Shown here: in pieces, positions 8,785 to 16,597 of the stretch
Numbering within the stretch: the stretch's first letter is position 1
How the letters are laid out: each line of letters opens with the position of its first letter
Made by a program: the position numbers and the translations under genes
Origin: Gammaproteobacteria bacterium
GTDB lineage: Bacteria; Pseudomonadota; Gammaproteobacteria; Eutrophobiales; Eutrophobiaceae
Assembly: GCA_022826885.1 (NCBI GenBank)
Contig: JAJDUB010000034.1
Location: 51,920 to 115,919 of the forward strand
Direction: 5' to 3'
Length of the DNA stretch: 64,000 bases
The notes under the pieces: model-generated
The model's database searches: none
The model's input: only the letters and a program-made list of their open reading frames with translations
Told to the model about the DNA's origin: nothing

Positions 8785-9228
8785 TCAGTCCGTAAAAAAC
8801 TGCTCCTGAAACGAAAAACTCAAGGCGACAGTCTCGCCTTCGGGGATTATATTCAGGTCAAAGTTGAGGGTTTCTTTGTTATTAACGGAAGTTTCGGCGA
8901 TGTAATAGATTGCCCCGTTGCTGCTTAACTCCCGGGTATTCAGGTTCTTCAGTTGCCGGTTCAAATTGGTCGCGGAGGCTTCCACCTGCGCTTTCACCGG
9001 CTGCCCTGTCGTGCCCATGACTTTTTTGAGCACCGATATATTGATGATGGCCCGGTTTTTGCTGCGGCGGATTTTGTAGAGCCGGGCGACCTCGGGCGAC
9101 AGCAGGTCCGTGGTAAAGGCGGCATAGTGAATAGTGTAATCACCGAAGGTCTTGGATTGCTCTGCATTGACGGTTATTCCGGCGGTCAATAACAATACTG
9201 CGATCAGGGTGGTTGAAATGCGGGACAT
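8785..9228 (-). CDS. DUF4426 domain protein, exported
   Basis: A 147-residue protein with a clear Sec signal peptide (ISTTLIAVLLLTAGITVNA, cleavage after Ala) and a beta-rich remainder (FGDYTIHYAAFTTDLLSPEVARLY). This pattern is the uncharacterised DUF4426 family, commonly encoded beside yggT and proC in Pseudomonas-like genomes, as here. Periplasmic location is inferred; the function is not known. The 3' end converges on the exonuclease III-like gene with a 15-bp gap. Confidence 0.82.
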   Translation of the reverse strand: MSRISTTLIAVLLLTAGITVNAEQSKTFGDYTIHYAAFTTDLLSPEVARLYKIRRSKNRAIINISVLKKVMGTTGQPVKAQVEASATNLNRQLKNLNTRELSSNGAIYYIAETSVNNKETLNFDLNIIPEGETVALSFSFQEQFFTD

Positions 9229-9316
9229 CGGTTACTCCTTATTGCTGGGAGATCAAGAATACTATACCAGGCCGGAAGCTGGCAACAGGGTTATGAAACC
9301 GGCGACAGTAATGGTG

Positions 9317-9898
9317 TTATCCGGATAAAACCCGACCCAGGTCGGCCAGGGGTCTGACCAGCAGCATCAGAGATAGCTGTAGGAAGATAAACACCAGGAT
9401 GGGGGAGAAGTCGATGCCATGGGTCGAAGGCAATAATCTGCGCGCCGGCCGCAACAGGGGTTCGGACAACTGATACAGGAGCGCCGTAACCGGGTTATAC
9501 GCGCCTGGGTTAATCCAACTGAGGATGATCTGAACGAAAATGACGAACATGAAGATATAGATGATCAGCTTCAGCAGTTCGGCGGCGCTGAGCAGGAGCA
9601 GGCCGAAAAAGGCGAGAGTGACGCCGAAGGCAATCAGGCTGGTAAGAAACAGTTCCACGGCCTGGAGCGCTATCATCAGGATAATGCAGGACCAGTCTAC
9701 CCCGGCGTGCCCCGGAATGATTCGGCGCAACAGGCGCAGGGGCGGGTTGGTCGCCGCCAACAGGAATTGTGAGACCGGGTTACGTGAATCGGCCCTGACC
9801 GTTTGCAGCATGAAGCGCAGGACTACCAGTAGAATGTATAAGGAAAAAATCGTATTGATCAGGAACAGCATGGCATCGGACAGGTAGGAGACGCCCAC
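9317..9898 (-). CDS. yggT: YggT family integral membrane protein
   Basis: A 193-residue membrane protein with two tandem YGGT units, each a hydrophobic segment followed by a PL.RP.RR or PLLRPARR basic turn (NPPLRLLRRIIP and SEPLLRPARRLLPSTHGIDFSPI). Four or more transmembrane helices are evident. The gene is 3 bp downstream of proC, with yggS further upstream, the conserved cluster in Gammaproteobacteria. YggT has been linked to osmotic tolerance, but its mechanism is unresolved. Confidence 0.92.
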   Translation of the reverse strand: MGVSYLSDAMLFLINTIFSLYILLVVLRFMLQTVRADSRNPVSQFLLAATNPPLRLLRRIIPGHAGVDWSCIILMIALQAVELFLTSLIAFGVTLAFFGLLLLSAAELLKLIIYIFMFVIFVQIILSWINPGAYNPVTALLYQLSEPLLRPARRLLPSTHGIDFSPILVFIFLQLSLMLLVRPLADLGRVLSG

Positions 9899-9901
9899 CT
9901 T

Positions 9902-10723
9902 TCAATCCCCGTGTTTTGCAAGCTCTACCGAACGGTCCCGGCAGGCCGCCAGCGCCCGGCGCAGCAAAGGCTCCAGTCCCCCTTCCCTGAAAACCTGCAG
10001 CGCTTTCTCAGTGGTGCCGCCCGGAGATGTGACCCGTTGCCTCAGGGTTGCCGCGTCCTCGCCGGTCTCCTTCAGCATTCTTGCCGCGCCCAGCGCAGTT
10101 TCAACGCTGAGCATATGCGCCTGTTCCCGGGACAAGCCCATGTCCGCGGCGATTCTTTCCAGCAGTTCGACGATGAGGAAAAAATAGGCGGGGCCGCTGC
10201 CCGAAACGGCGGTCACGGTGTCCAGTTGCGACTCGTCATCCAGCCAGACCGCAGCACCGACCGCCTGCATGATATGCATCGCCATCCGGCGCTGGTCCGC
10301 GCTGACGTCTGCCGCGGCGTACAGACCGGATGCGCCGGCGCCTAACAGGGCAGGCGTGTTGGGCATGGCGCGCACCACCGGGCAGGCGCCTCCGAGCGCA
10401 TTGCTGATGGTTGCGCTGCGCACACCGGCGGCGATGGACAGGACCAGCGGGCGTTCGGCTTGCAGGGCCGGCTTCACCTCGGCCAGTGCAGCCGGGACGG
10501 TTTGCGGCTTGACCGCCAGCACAATGACATCGGCGCCGGGGACGCCTTCAGCTATCGCGGCCGTGACGCGTATATCATGCCGTTCCGCCAGTTTGCGGCG
10601 CTGATTTTCGTCCGGGTCAACGCCGGACAGGGAGGACGCAGGATGGCCGTTGGCGATAAGTCCGCTGATGAGGCTGGTCCCCATATTGCCGCAACCGAGA
10701 AAGGCGATCTTCTGATTCTGCAT
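9902..10723 (-). CDS. proC: Pyrroline-5-carboxylate reductase
   Basis: A 273-residue enzyme for the last step of proline synthesis, reducing pyrroline-5-carboxylate with NAD(P)H. The N-terminal Rossmann motif GCGNMGTSLISGL, the AVKPQ segment, RAMPNTPALLGAG, and the C-terminal signature ETALGAARMLKETGEDAATLRQRVTSPGGTTEKAL match the family closely. It is preceded by yggS and followed by yggT on the same strand, probably as one transcript, although a palindrome lies between yggS and proC. Confidence 0.96.
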   Translation of the reverse strand: MQNQKIAFLGCGNMGTSLISGLIANGHPASSLSGVDPDENQRRKLAERHDIRVTAAIAEGVPGADVIVLAVKPQTVPAALAEVKPALQAERPLVLSIAAGVRSATISNALGGACPVVRAMPNTPALLGAGASGLYAAADVSADQRRMAMHIMQAVGAAVWLDDESQLDTVTAVSGSGPAYFFLIVELLERIAADMGLSREQAHMLSVETALGAARMLKETGEDAATLRQRVTSPGGTTEKALQVFREGGLEPLLRRALAACRDRSVELAKHGD

Positions 10724-10758
10724 AACATAAACATCATATCAATGTTTACGGTCCAAGT

Positions 10759-10783
10759 GGGGACGGACTTGAAGTCCGTCCCC
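10759..10783. repeat. 25-bp perfect palindrome between yggS and proC
   Basis: Arms GGGGACGGACTT and the exact complement around a single G. It has the same outline as the copies at 1583, 28543 and 48835, but the inner bases differ on both arms in a compensating way. A related half-arm, GGGAGTCCGTCC, follows at about 10790. No strong T-run is present on either side, so a terminator role is uncertain. Confidence 0.7.
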
Positions 10784-10817
10784 GGTAGCGGGAGTCCGTC
10801 CTCGGTGGCTTCGGGAG

Positions 10818-11504
10818 CTACCGTGTTCTCGGTCCGAATAGCGCCGTACCGATCCTGATAATGGTTGCTCCTTCAGCTATGGCGGCGCGCATGTCATTGG
10901 TGGTCCCCATGGACAGGGTATCAAACCGGTAGCCTGTTTCGTTAAGGCGCTCCTGCAGGCGGCGCAGTTTCATGAAGGCGCGCCGTTGTGCGGCGAAATC
11001 TTCCGTGGGCGCGGGCAGCGCCATGAGCCCCCTCAAATTGAGCCTGGATAATGGAAGAACTTGCCCGGCCAGTTGTTCCACTTCGTCCGGGTCGATGCCG
11101 GACTTGGTGGATTCAGCGTCAACGTTAACCTGTATGCAGATATTCAGGGGAGGCAGGTGCGCGGGCCGCGCCGCGTTTAATCGCTGGGCCACCTTTATCC
11201 GGTCCACGGAATGCACCCAACCGAAATGCTCTGCGACTTGGCGTGTCTTGTTGGACTGAATTGGACCGATGAAATGCCAGGTAGGCGAATGCCCGCTTAA
11301 CTGCCCGATCTTGGCCCGCGCCTCCTGGACGTAGTTCTCACCGAAATCCGAGACCCCCAGTTGCGCCAGCGCCAGGACATCACCGGCAGCCCGGGTTTTG
11401 CTCACGGCCAGCAGTTTCACGCTGCCGGGTTCCCGGCCGAACTCACGTTCCGCCTCTTCTATCTCCAGGCGTACCTGTTGCAAGCGTTCGCGCAGTTTTT
11501 TCAT
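10818..11504 (-). CDS. yggS: YggS family pyridoxal phosphate homeostasis protein
   Basis: A PLP-binding protein of the PLPBP/YggS family, 228 residues from the chosen start MKKLRERLQQVRLEIEEAE. PLP lysine in VKLLAVSKTR, then FGENYVQEARAKI, WHFIGPIQSNK, LRGLMALP, and the terminal LSMGTTNDMRAAIAEGATIIRIGTALFGPR are all family hallmarks. The frame stays open to 11567, but that extension translates a terminator hairpin (residues KKGSSGPFF) and is rejected. The gene sits first in yggS-proC-yggT. Confidence 0.95.
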   Translation of the reverse strand: MKKLRERLQQVRLEIEEAEREFGREPGSVKLLAVSKTRAAGDVLALAQLGVSDFGENYVQEARAKIGQLSGHSPTWHFIGPIQSNKTRQVAEHFGWVHSVDRIKVAQRLNAARPAHLPPLNICIQVNVDAESTKSGIDPDEVEQLAGQVLPLSRLNLRGLMALPAPTEDFAAQRRAFMKLRRLQERLNETGYRFDTLSMGTTNDMRAAIAEGATIIRIGTALFGPRTR

Positions 11505-11534
11505 ATTCAGTGGTTTCACAATAACGCGGGCAAT

Positions 11535-11561
11535 AAAAAAGGGTCCTGAGGACCCTTTTTT
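11535..11561 (-). terminator. Rho-independent terminator after pqqA
   Basis: A near-symmetric hairpin GGGTCC-tga-GGACCC flanked by A6 on one side and T6 on the other. On the minus strand it lies 22 bases past the pqqA stop and ends in TTTTTT, a textbook intrinsic terminator. It isolates pqqA from yggS downstream. Confidence 0.88.
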
Positions 11562-11582
11562 ATACAACTTGTAATATCGTTA

Positions 11583-11657
11583 TTACTTGTTGTTGATGTA
11601 CATCGTAACTTCGAAACCGAAGCGGATGTCGCTGTATTCAGGAGTTTGCCAGTTCAT
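11583..11657 (-). CDS. pqqA: Coenzyme PQQ precursor peptide PqqA
   Basis: A 24-codon gene. The peptide carries the PqqA core FGFEVTMYI with the conserved Glu and Tyr three residues apart that PqqE joins and the pathway converts into pyrroloquinoline quinone. The N-terminal part (MNWQTPEYSDIR) also fits. A good ribosome site, GGAGAAAG, precedes the ATG by about five bases. It is framed by its own terminator and a sigma-54-like promoter. None of pqqB, C, D or E is in the window, so the processing genes must be elsewhere or absent. The downstream user would be a PQQ-dependent alcohol or sugar dehydrogenase. Confidence 0.9.
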   Translation of the reverse strand: MNWQTPEYSDIRFGFEVTMYINNK

Positions 11658-11712
11658 TCTACTTTCTCCGATTGGTTGATATTAAGGGTTAAAACTTCTT
11701 TGCCTTATATTG

Positions 11713-11728
11713 TGCAGGTTCCGTGCCA
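11713..11728 (-). promoter_or_regulatory. Sigma-54-type promoter upstream of pqqA
   Basis: Read on the minus strand this is TGGCACGGAACCTGCA. It matches the -24/-12 consensus TGGCACG-N4-TTGCA except for C in place of the first T of the -12 element; the GG and GC dinucleotides are exactly ten bases apart. The predicted transcript start lies about 40 bases before the pqqA ATG. No binding site for an enhancer-binding protein was identified. Assignment rests on motif match only. Confidence 0.62.
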
Positions 11729-11827
11729 AAATTAAGAAAAATCTGCATAATTCTGTAAAGACTTAATATTTCAATGAGTTAAGAGAACGGAAAAGGGCGT
11801 GAAAAATTTCCTGTAGCGGAATGTGGA

Positions 11828-12754
11828 TCATGGTTCTGGTTGTAATTCTTCACTTTTCTGGTTGTTGCCAACCATTTCCGGAAACACTTCATCGGCCTGG
11901 AATACCGGGCCGTCCACGCATACGCGCAGCATGGAAACCTTCCCGTTCCTGTAAACGGGAGCGGTACAGCCGGCGCAACCGCCTACGGCGCAGGCCATGT
12001 ATTCTTCCAGTGAAACCTGGCAGGGAAGGGCAAATTCCCTGGCCAGGCCGGCAACGGCCTGCAACATGGGAGTCGGCCCGCAACTGAATATCTCTACCTG
12101 TTGTCGCTGATCTGTACTGAGGCCGTCCAGCCAGATTCGCGCCAGGTCGGTGACGAGGCCGTCGTGACAGCCGGGATAACCCTGCCTGCTGGTAAGGCGG
12201 CTGGGGATCCCCCGGTCCTCCAGCAGGGGCATGCAGGCAATCGCATCGCCGGGAATCCCATCCACCATGATCTTTGAGGGTTTCGGCTTGAAAGGAAACG
12301 GGATCTCCGAGCCCATGATGGCAAAGGGCTTCACGGCCGGCGCCTGTTTCCTTATATGCTCGGCAAGGAACACCATGGGGGGGATGCCCACCCCGCCGCC
12401 GATGAGCAGGGGAACACTCCGGTAACCCTGCAGTTTGAACGGCTTGCCGATGGGGCCGAGCAGGTTGATACGATCGCCGGCCCCGGCGCCGGCCAGTTTT
12501 CTCGTGCCCTGGCCGTGGGCCTTGTACAGGATGTCTATCCAGCCGGCCTCGGGGTTAGCCCGCATGACCGACATGGGCCTGCGCATGGGCAGGTCTTCAT
12601 GACAGCGCAGGTGGACAAAGCTCCCCGGCAGGGCGCGCCTGGCGGTGGCGCCCGCCGCCAGGCGCAGCAGGTACTGTTCGGCGTCCAGCGACTGTTGTTG
12701 CAGGACCGCGGCATCCTCGATAAATATGGTGTCGCGGGTATCCGGGTGAATCAC
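11828..12754 (-). CDS. Dihydroorotate dehydrogenase electron-transfer subunit-like (PyrK-type) protein
   Basis: An FAD/[2Fe-2S] oxidoreductase of about 308 residues. Seen in order: a flavin-binding barrel with RRPMSVM, an NAD-binding domain with LIGGGVGIPPMVFLAEH and SCGPTPMLQAV, and a C-terminal cluster-binding Cys set in EEYMACAVGGCAGCTAP plus RVCVDGPVF. This matches PyrK. The GTG at 12754 is taken as the start, 4 bp after pyrC'; the frame is open to 12790 but that would overlap pyrC'. No pyrD is adjacent, so its partner dehydrogenase is unknown. Confidence 0.85.
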   Translation of the reverse strand: MIHPDTRDTIFIEDAAVLQQQSLDAEQYLLRLAAGATARRALPGSFVHLRCHEDLPMRRPMSVMRANPEAGWIDILYKAHGQGTRKLAGAGAGDRINLLGPIGKPFKLQGYRSVPLLIGGGVGIPPMVFLAEHIRKQAPAVKPFAIMGSEIPFPFKPKPSKIMVDGIPGDAIACMPLLEDRGIPSRLTSRQGYPGCHDGLVTDLARIWLDGLSTDQRQQVEIFSCGPTPMLQAVAGLAREFALPCQVSLEEYMACAVGGCAGCTAPVYRNGKVSMLRVCVDGPVFQADEVFPEMVGNNQKSEELQPEP

Positions 12755-12758
12755 GGGG

Positions 12759-14036
12759 TCATACGTCCTCGAAAGCCGGCTTGCCGTCAATAATCGTATG
12801 GGTGACTTTGCCGTTCATCTCCCAGTCGTCGAAGGGCGTATTTTTCCCGGCGCTGGCCAGTTCTTCGGCATTGACGGTCCACTGCCGGCCTTCATCGAAG
12901 ACAAACAGGTCGGCAGCGGCACCCTCGGCCAGTGTCCCGGCGCTGATGCCTATGATTGACGCGGGCCGGCAGGTCAGCGCGCCGACGATTTGCTCCAGCT
13001 TGAAACCGTGGGTTGATGCCAGGTTGAACACCAGCGGCGCCAGGACCTCCAGTGTCGATGCGCCAGGCTCGGTGCTGCTGAACGGCGCAGCCTTGGCGTC
13101 TTCATCATGGGGTTGATGATCCGAACAGACGGCGTCGATGACACCGCTCCGCAGCCCGTCCAGCAACGCCTGCCTGTCCCGGTCGGTACGCAGGGGCGGC
13201 CACAGGTGGCATTGGGAATTGAAACCGTCAACGTTCATCTCCGTGAGGTACAGGTAACAGATCCCGGCATCTGCGCTGACCGGCAGTCCCTGCTGTTTTG
13301 CCGCACCGACCAGTTCCACGCTGCGGGCGCAGGACAGGCGGCAGAAATGTGCCGTAACCCCGGTCTGTTCGATCAATAACAGGGCGCGGCTGATGGCTAT
13401 CGTTTCGGCAGTTTCCGGAATACCGGGCAAACCCAGGCGCGTACTGATTTTTCCCTCGTGCATCACGCCCTGGTTTCTCAGGTAACTGTCTTCCGGGTGA
13501 ATGAACACGGGCAGGTCAAAACCGACGGCGTATTCAAATGCGCGGCGCAGTACTTCCGTGTCTGTGATCGGTTTATCGGCATTCGACAGGCCGACACAAC
13601 CTGCCAGTCTGAGGGCAGCCACCTCCGTCAACTGGCGTCCTTCCAGTCCTTTGGTCAGGGCGCCCAGTGGAAATATGCGCGTCTTGCCGAGGCTGGCCTG
13701 GCGCTGGTGGATAAGCTCGACGACCGGCGGGTTGTCCGTTACCGGTCGTGTGTTCGGCGGGCACACCATGCTGGTTACCCCGGCGCGTACGGCCGCTCCG
13801 GTTTCGGATGCAATGGTCGCCTTGTGTTCAAATCCCGGCTCGCGGGTGTGGACGCTGAGGTCCACGATCCCCGGACAAACGAATTGACCTTCCAGCGCTA
13901 TCTCAAGATCGGCGCTGAAGCCGTCAACCACTCTGCCGGCGGACACTATCCTGCCGTCCGCGATGTACAGGTCGCCCAATTCATCAAGCTGCTGCGCGGG
14001 ACAGACCAGGCGGCCGTTGCGGATAATGATACGCAT
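12759..14036 (-). CDS. pyrC': Dihydroorotase-like protein PyrC', probably catalytically inactive
   Basis: A 425-residue amidohydrolase that follows pyrB with a one-base stop/start overlap. The fold motifs are present (GIVDLSVHTREPG, VCPPNT, FIHPED, SDHQPHDED), but metal ligands are altered: the first His of the D-x-H-x-H/R motif is Ser, and the His of the usual HV.H.ST motif is Arg in AHFCRLSCARSV. Pseudomonas PyrC'/PyrX has the same kind of losses and serves as a structural partner of aspartate carbamoyltransferase rather than an enzyme. A true dihydroorotase is then expected elsewhere. Confidence 0.88.
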   Translation of the reverse strand: MRIIIRNGRLVCPAQQLDELGDLYIADGRIVSAGRVVDGFSADLEIALEGQFVCPGIVDLSVHTREPGFEHKATIASETGAAVRAGVTSMVCPPNTRPVTDNPPVVELIHQRQASLGKTRIFPLGALTKGLEGRQLTEVAALRLAGCVGLSNADKPITDTEVLRRAFEYAVGFDLPVFIHPEDSYLRNQGVMHEGKISTRLGLPGIPETAETIAISRALLLIEQTGVTAHFCRLSCARSVELVGAAKQQGLPVSADAGICYLYLTEMNVDGFNSQCHLWPPLRTDRDRQALLDGLRSGVIDAVCSDHQPHDEDAKAAPFSSTEPGASTLEVLAPLVFNLASTHGFKLEQIVGALTCRPASIIGISAGTLAEGAAADLFVFDEGRQWTVNAEELASAGKNTPFDDWEMNGKVTHTIIDGKPAFEDV

Positions 14037-15016
14037 CAGTCCCCACCCGTCCCGGCGCCGGGCGCGGCGCCCATGACCATGGCCATGACTGCCATGCGTA
14101 TTGCTATGCCGTGACTGACCTGTTGCAGGATAACCGACCTTTCCCCATCTGCGACCTGTGAATCGATCTCAATACCCCGGTTGATCGGACCGGGATGCAT
14201 CACGATAACATCGGGGCCGGCTATCCGCAGGCGCGCTTCGGTAAGGCCGAAACATTGGAAATATTCCTCCTCACTGGGAAGCACGGCATTGCTGATCCGT
14301 TCCCGTTGCAGGCGTAACATGGTGATGACGTCCACGTCGCGCAGACCTTCATCCAAATCATGGAAGACCTGCACGCCCAGGCTCTGGATGTCTTCCGGTA
14401 TCAGGGTTTTTGGAGCAATGACGCGAATATCACTGACCCCCAGGGTATTGAGCGCATGAATTTTAGAGCGGGCAACCCGCGAGTGCGCAATGTCACCTAC
14501 AATGGCTATTCGCAGGGATTCGAAATCCGGTTTATGGCGGCGGATGGTGAACATGTCCAGCATGGCCTGGGTGGGATGGGCATGTCGGCCATCCCCTGCG
14601 TTGATGACGCGGACATTTTCCGCCACCTGCCTGGCAATAAAATGTGCTGCGCCGCTATTACCGTGGCGTACTACAAACAGGTCGCAGTGCATGGCTTCCA
14701 GGGTATGCAAGGTGTCCTGCAACGTTTCACCCTTGTTGGTGGCAGAGGTGGCGATATTGACATTCAACACGTCGGCGGAGAGGCGTTTGGCTGCCAGTTC
14801 AAAAGTCGAGCGGGTGCGCGTGCTGGATTCAAAGAACAGGTTGGCCACGGTTTTGCCCCGTAACAGTGGCACTTTTTTTACGGAGCGCCCGCTGACGCCG
14901 GCGAAGGATTCCGCATAATCAAGGATACTTGTCAGAATTTGACGACTCAGGCCTTCCGTCGTCAGAAAATGTATGAGGCGACCGTGCTGATCCAGTTGAA
15001 TAGAGTGGCCCGTCAT
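14036..15016 (-). CDS. pyrB: Aspartate carbamoyltransferase catalytic chain
   Basis: A 326-residue enzyme committing carbamoyl phosphate and aspartate to pyrimidine synthesis. Carbamoyl phosphate motif [55 protein letters not shown], and the terminal [12 protein letters not shown] are all seen. There is no pyrI regulatory gene. The neighbour pyrC' instead fits the large class A holoenzyme of Pseudomonas type. The start overlaps the pyrR stop by four bases. Confidence 0.97.
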   Translation of the reverse strand: MTGHSIQLDQHGRLIHFLTTEGLSRQILTSILDYAESFAGVSGRSVKKVPLLRGKTVANLFFESSTRTRSTFELAAKRLSADVLNVNIATSATNKGETLQDTLHTLEAMHCDLFVVRHGNSGAAHFIARQVAENVRVINAGDGRHAHPTQAMLDMFTIRRHKPDFESLRIAIVGDIAHSRVARSKIHALNTLGVSDIRVIAPKTLIPEDIQSLGVQVFHDLDEGLRDVDVITMLRLQRERISNAVLPSEEEYFQCFGLTEARLRIAGPDVIVMHPGPINRGIEIDSQVADGERSVILQQVSHGIAIRMAVMAMVMGAAPGAGTGGD

Positions 15017-15522
15017 TCTGCTGTCGTGATTTCCAGCGCCAGGGGTTCCGGGCCTGAGAGTTTGACATGCTGGTTTGTTTCCAGGTCCAGGTGTTTTCCG
15101 GCCACATCCGCCTGTATGGGCAGTTCCCTGCCGCTACGGTCCACCAGCACCGCCAGGCAGATGCTCGCTGCCCTGCCGTAATCGAATAATTCGTTCATTG
15201 CCGCGCGCACGGTCCGGCCGGTAAACAGCACATCGTCGATCAGAATCACGTGACGGTCGACCACATCGAAAGGCAGGCTGGATGGCGTTACCCGGGGATG
15301 CAGGCCGATGCGGCTGAAATCGTCGCGGTAGAATGCGATATTGAGCTTGCCGAGAGGCTGGGATGAGCGGTACAGGGTGTGCAATTGTTGCGCCACCCAG
15401 ACTCCTCCCGTATGGATGCCTATAAATAGGGGATTATTTCTGTTGTGTTCCTGTAAATATCGATCCAGCCCGGCTTTCATGTTCCGGATCAGCTGCTGCA
15501 CATCGAGGTTGTTTTCCGGCAT
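15013..15522 (-). CDS. pyrR: Bifunctional pyrimidine regulatory protein PyrR/uracil phosphoribosyltransferase
   Basis: A 169-residue PyrR-family protein. The PRPP motif [21 protein letters not shown] and the [13 protein letters not shown] segment are present. It lies directly upstream of pyrB-pyrC', as in Pseudomonas. In Gram-positives PyrR attenuates pyr transcripts by binding RNA; in Gammaproteobacteria a regulatory role is suggested, partly through transcriptional control, but is less certain. No clear anti-antiterminator was recognised upstream. Confidence 0.94.
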   Translation of the reverse strand: MPENNLDVQQLIRNMKAGLDRYLQEHNRNNPLFIGIHTGGVWVAQQLHTLYRSSQPLGKLNIAFYRDDFSRIGLHPRVTPSSLPFDVVDRHVILIDDVLFTGRTVRAAMNELFDYGRAASICLAVLVDRSGRELPIQADVAGKHLDLETNQHVKLSGPEPLALEITTAE

Positions 15523-15544
15523 ATTTTAGAGGCGATCCTGTACG

Positions 15545-15967
15545 TCAGCCATTATAACATTTTCTGACCTCTCCGCCATCCTGCAACCAACCCTCCAGGA
15601 TAATCTGTGCCGCTACATGATCTACGGCATCACTGTTTCGCTGCCGGGCCCGGGCCTCGACAGTCGAGAGACGTTCATCGGCGCGCAGCACCGGCAAGCG
15701 GTAGCGCCCTTGCAGTTTTCGGGCGAACGCGTCAACGGCGGCGCCGATAGGATGCCGGCTGCCGTCCATATTCAACGGATTACCGACGACGAGAGCCTGG
15801 GGTTGCCATTGGTTGATCAGCGCGCCAATCCGCTCCCAGTCCGGGCGGTTGTTGCGTACGGTGATGATTTCCAGCGGCGACGCCGTATCGGTCAGTGTCT
15901 GGCCAACCGCCACACCGATTCTTTTTGTGCCGAAGTCGAAACACAGCAGGGTGGCGGGGCGCGACAA
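15545..15967 (-). CDS. ruvX: Putative pre-16S rRNA nuclease / Holliday junction resolvase-like YqgF
   Basis: A 140-residue RNase H-fold nuclease. Motifs DFGTKRIGVAVG, VVGNPLNMDG, RADERLSTVEAR and the terminal DHVAAQIILEGWL, with the acidic residues expected at the active site, define the family. E. coli YqgF takes part in 16S rRNA 5' maturation; a resolvase role is by homology only. It lies between yqgE and pyrR in the conserved yqgE-ruvX-pyrR-pyrB order. Confidence 0.95.
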   Translation of the reverse strand: MSRPATLLCFDFGTKRIGVAVGQTLTDTASPLEIITVRNNRPDWERIGALINQWQPQALVVGNPLNMDGSRHPIGAAVDAFARKLQGRYRLPVLRADERLSTVEARARQRNSDAVDHVAAQIILEGWLQDGGEVRKCYNG

Positions 15968-15982
15968 GGGGATAGCCCCAGG

Positions 15983-16543
15983 TCAGGCGTGTCCGAAACC
16001 GGTCGATAGCTGGTGATGGTCGATGCCCAACAAGGCGGTAGCCGATGACCAGCGCAGTTCACAAGGTGTGTTGAAGATGATATCCAGGTCCGCGGATACG
16101 TTAAGCCAGGCGTTTTCTTTTATCTCCTCTTCCAGTTGCCCTGCCGACCAGCCGGCATAACCCAGGGCGATCAGAAAATTTTCCGGTCCCGCGCTTTCCG
16201 AGATGGCGTGTAATATATCCCTGGAAGTCGTGATGCCCAGTGCATCACCGACGTTGATTGAGGAATCCCACTGACTGCCCGGTTCGTGCAACACAAACCC
16301 CCTGTCGGTGTGGACCGGCCCGCCCTGATATACGGGCAGTTTGGCGATGGACTGGTTATCCGGCGTCATCTCCATCTGCGTCAGGATTTCGCCCAGGGCG
16401 CAATTCGCCGGGCGGTTGATTACCAGTCCCATGGCGCCATCTTCATTATGCGCGCAGATATAGGTGACGGTTTGAGAAAAATTGGGATCTCTCAGACTGG
16501 GCATGGCAATGAGAAACTGGTTGGTTAAGCTATCGTGAACCAT
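15983..16543 (-). CDS. yqgE: UPF0301/YqgE (AlgH) family protein
   Basis: A 186-residue protein with the family motifs LTNQFLIAMPSLRDPNFSQTVTYICAHNEDGAMGLVINRP, YQGGPVHTDRGFVLHEPG, and GYAGWSAGQLEEEI. In Pseudomonas the homologue AlgH was named for an effect on alginate synthesis, but the molecular function is unknown. It is 15 bp upstream of ruvX and just downstream of tonB. Confidence 0.94.
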   Translation of the reverse strand: MVHDSLTNQFLIAMPSLRDPNFSQTVTYICAHNEDGAMGLVINRPANCALGEILTQMEMTPDNQSIAKLPVYQGGPVHTDRGFVLHEPGSQWDSSINVGDALGITTSRDILHAISESAGPENFLIALGYAGWSAGQLEEEIKENAWLNVSADLDIIFNTPCELRWSSATALLGIDHHQLSTGFGHA

Positions 16544-16597
16544 ATCTCTAATAGTATCCCTAACGGCTTCGGAATGCCACCAGGAAGTTAAATGCGG

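Noticed and set aside
11505..11567. N-terminal extension of YggS
   Set aside because: It translates the pqqA terminator hairpin and has no ribosome site. The family start is MKKLRERL at 11504.
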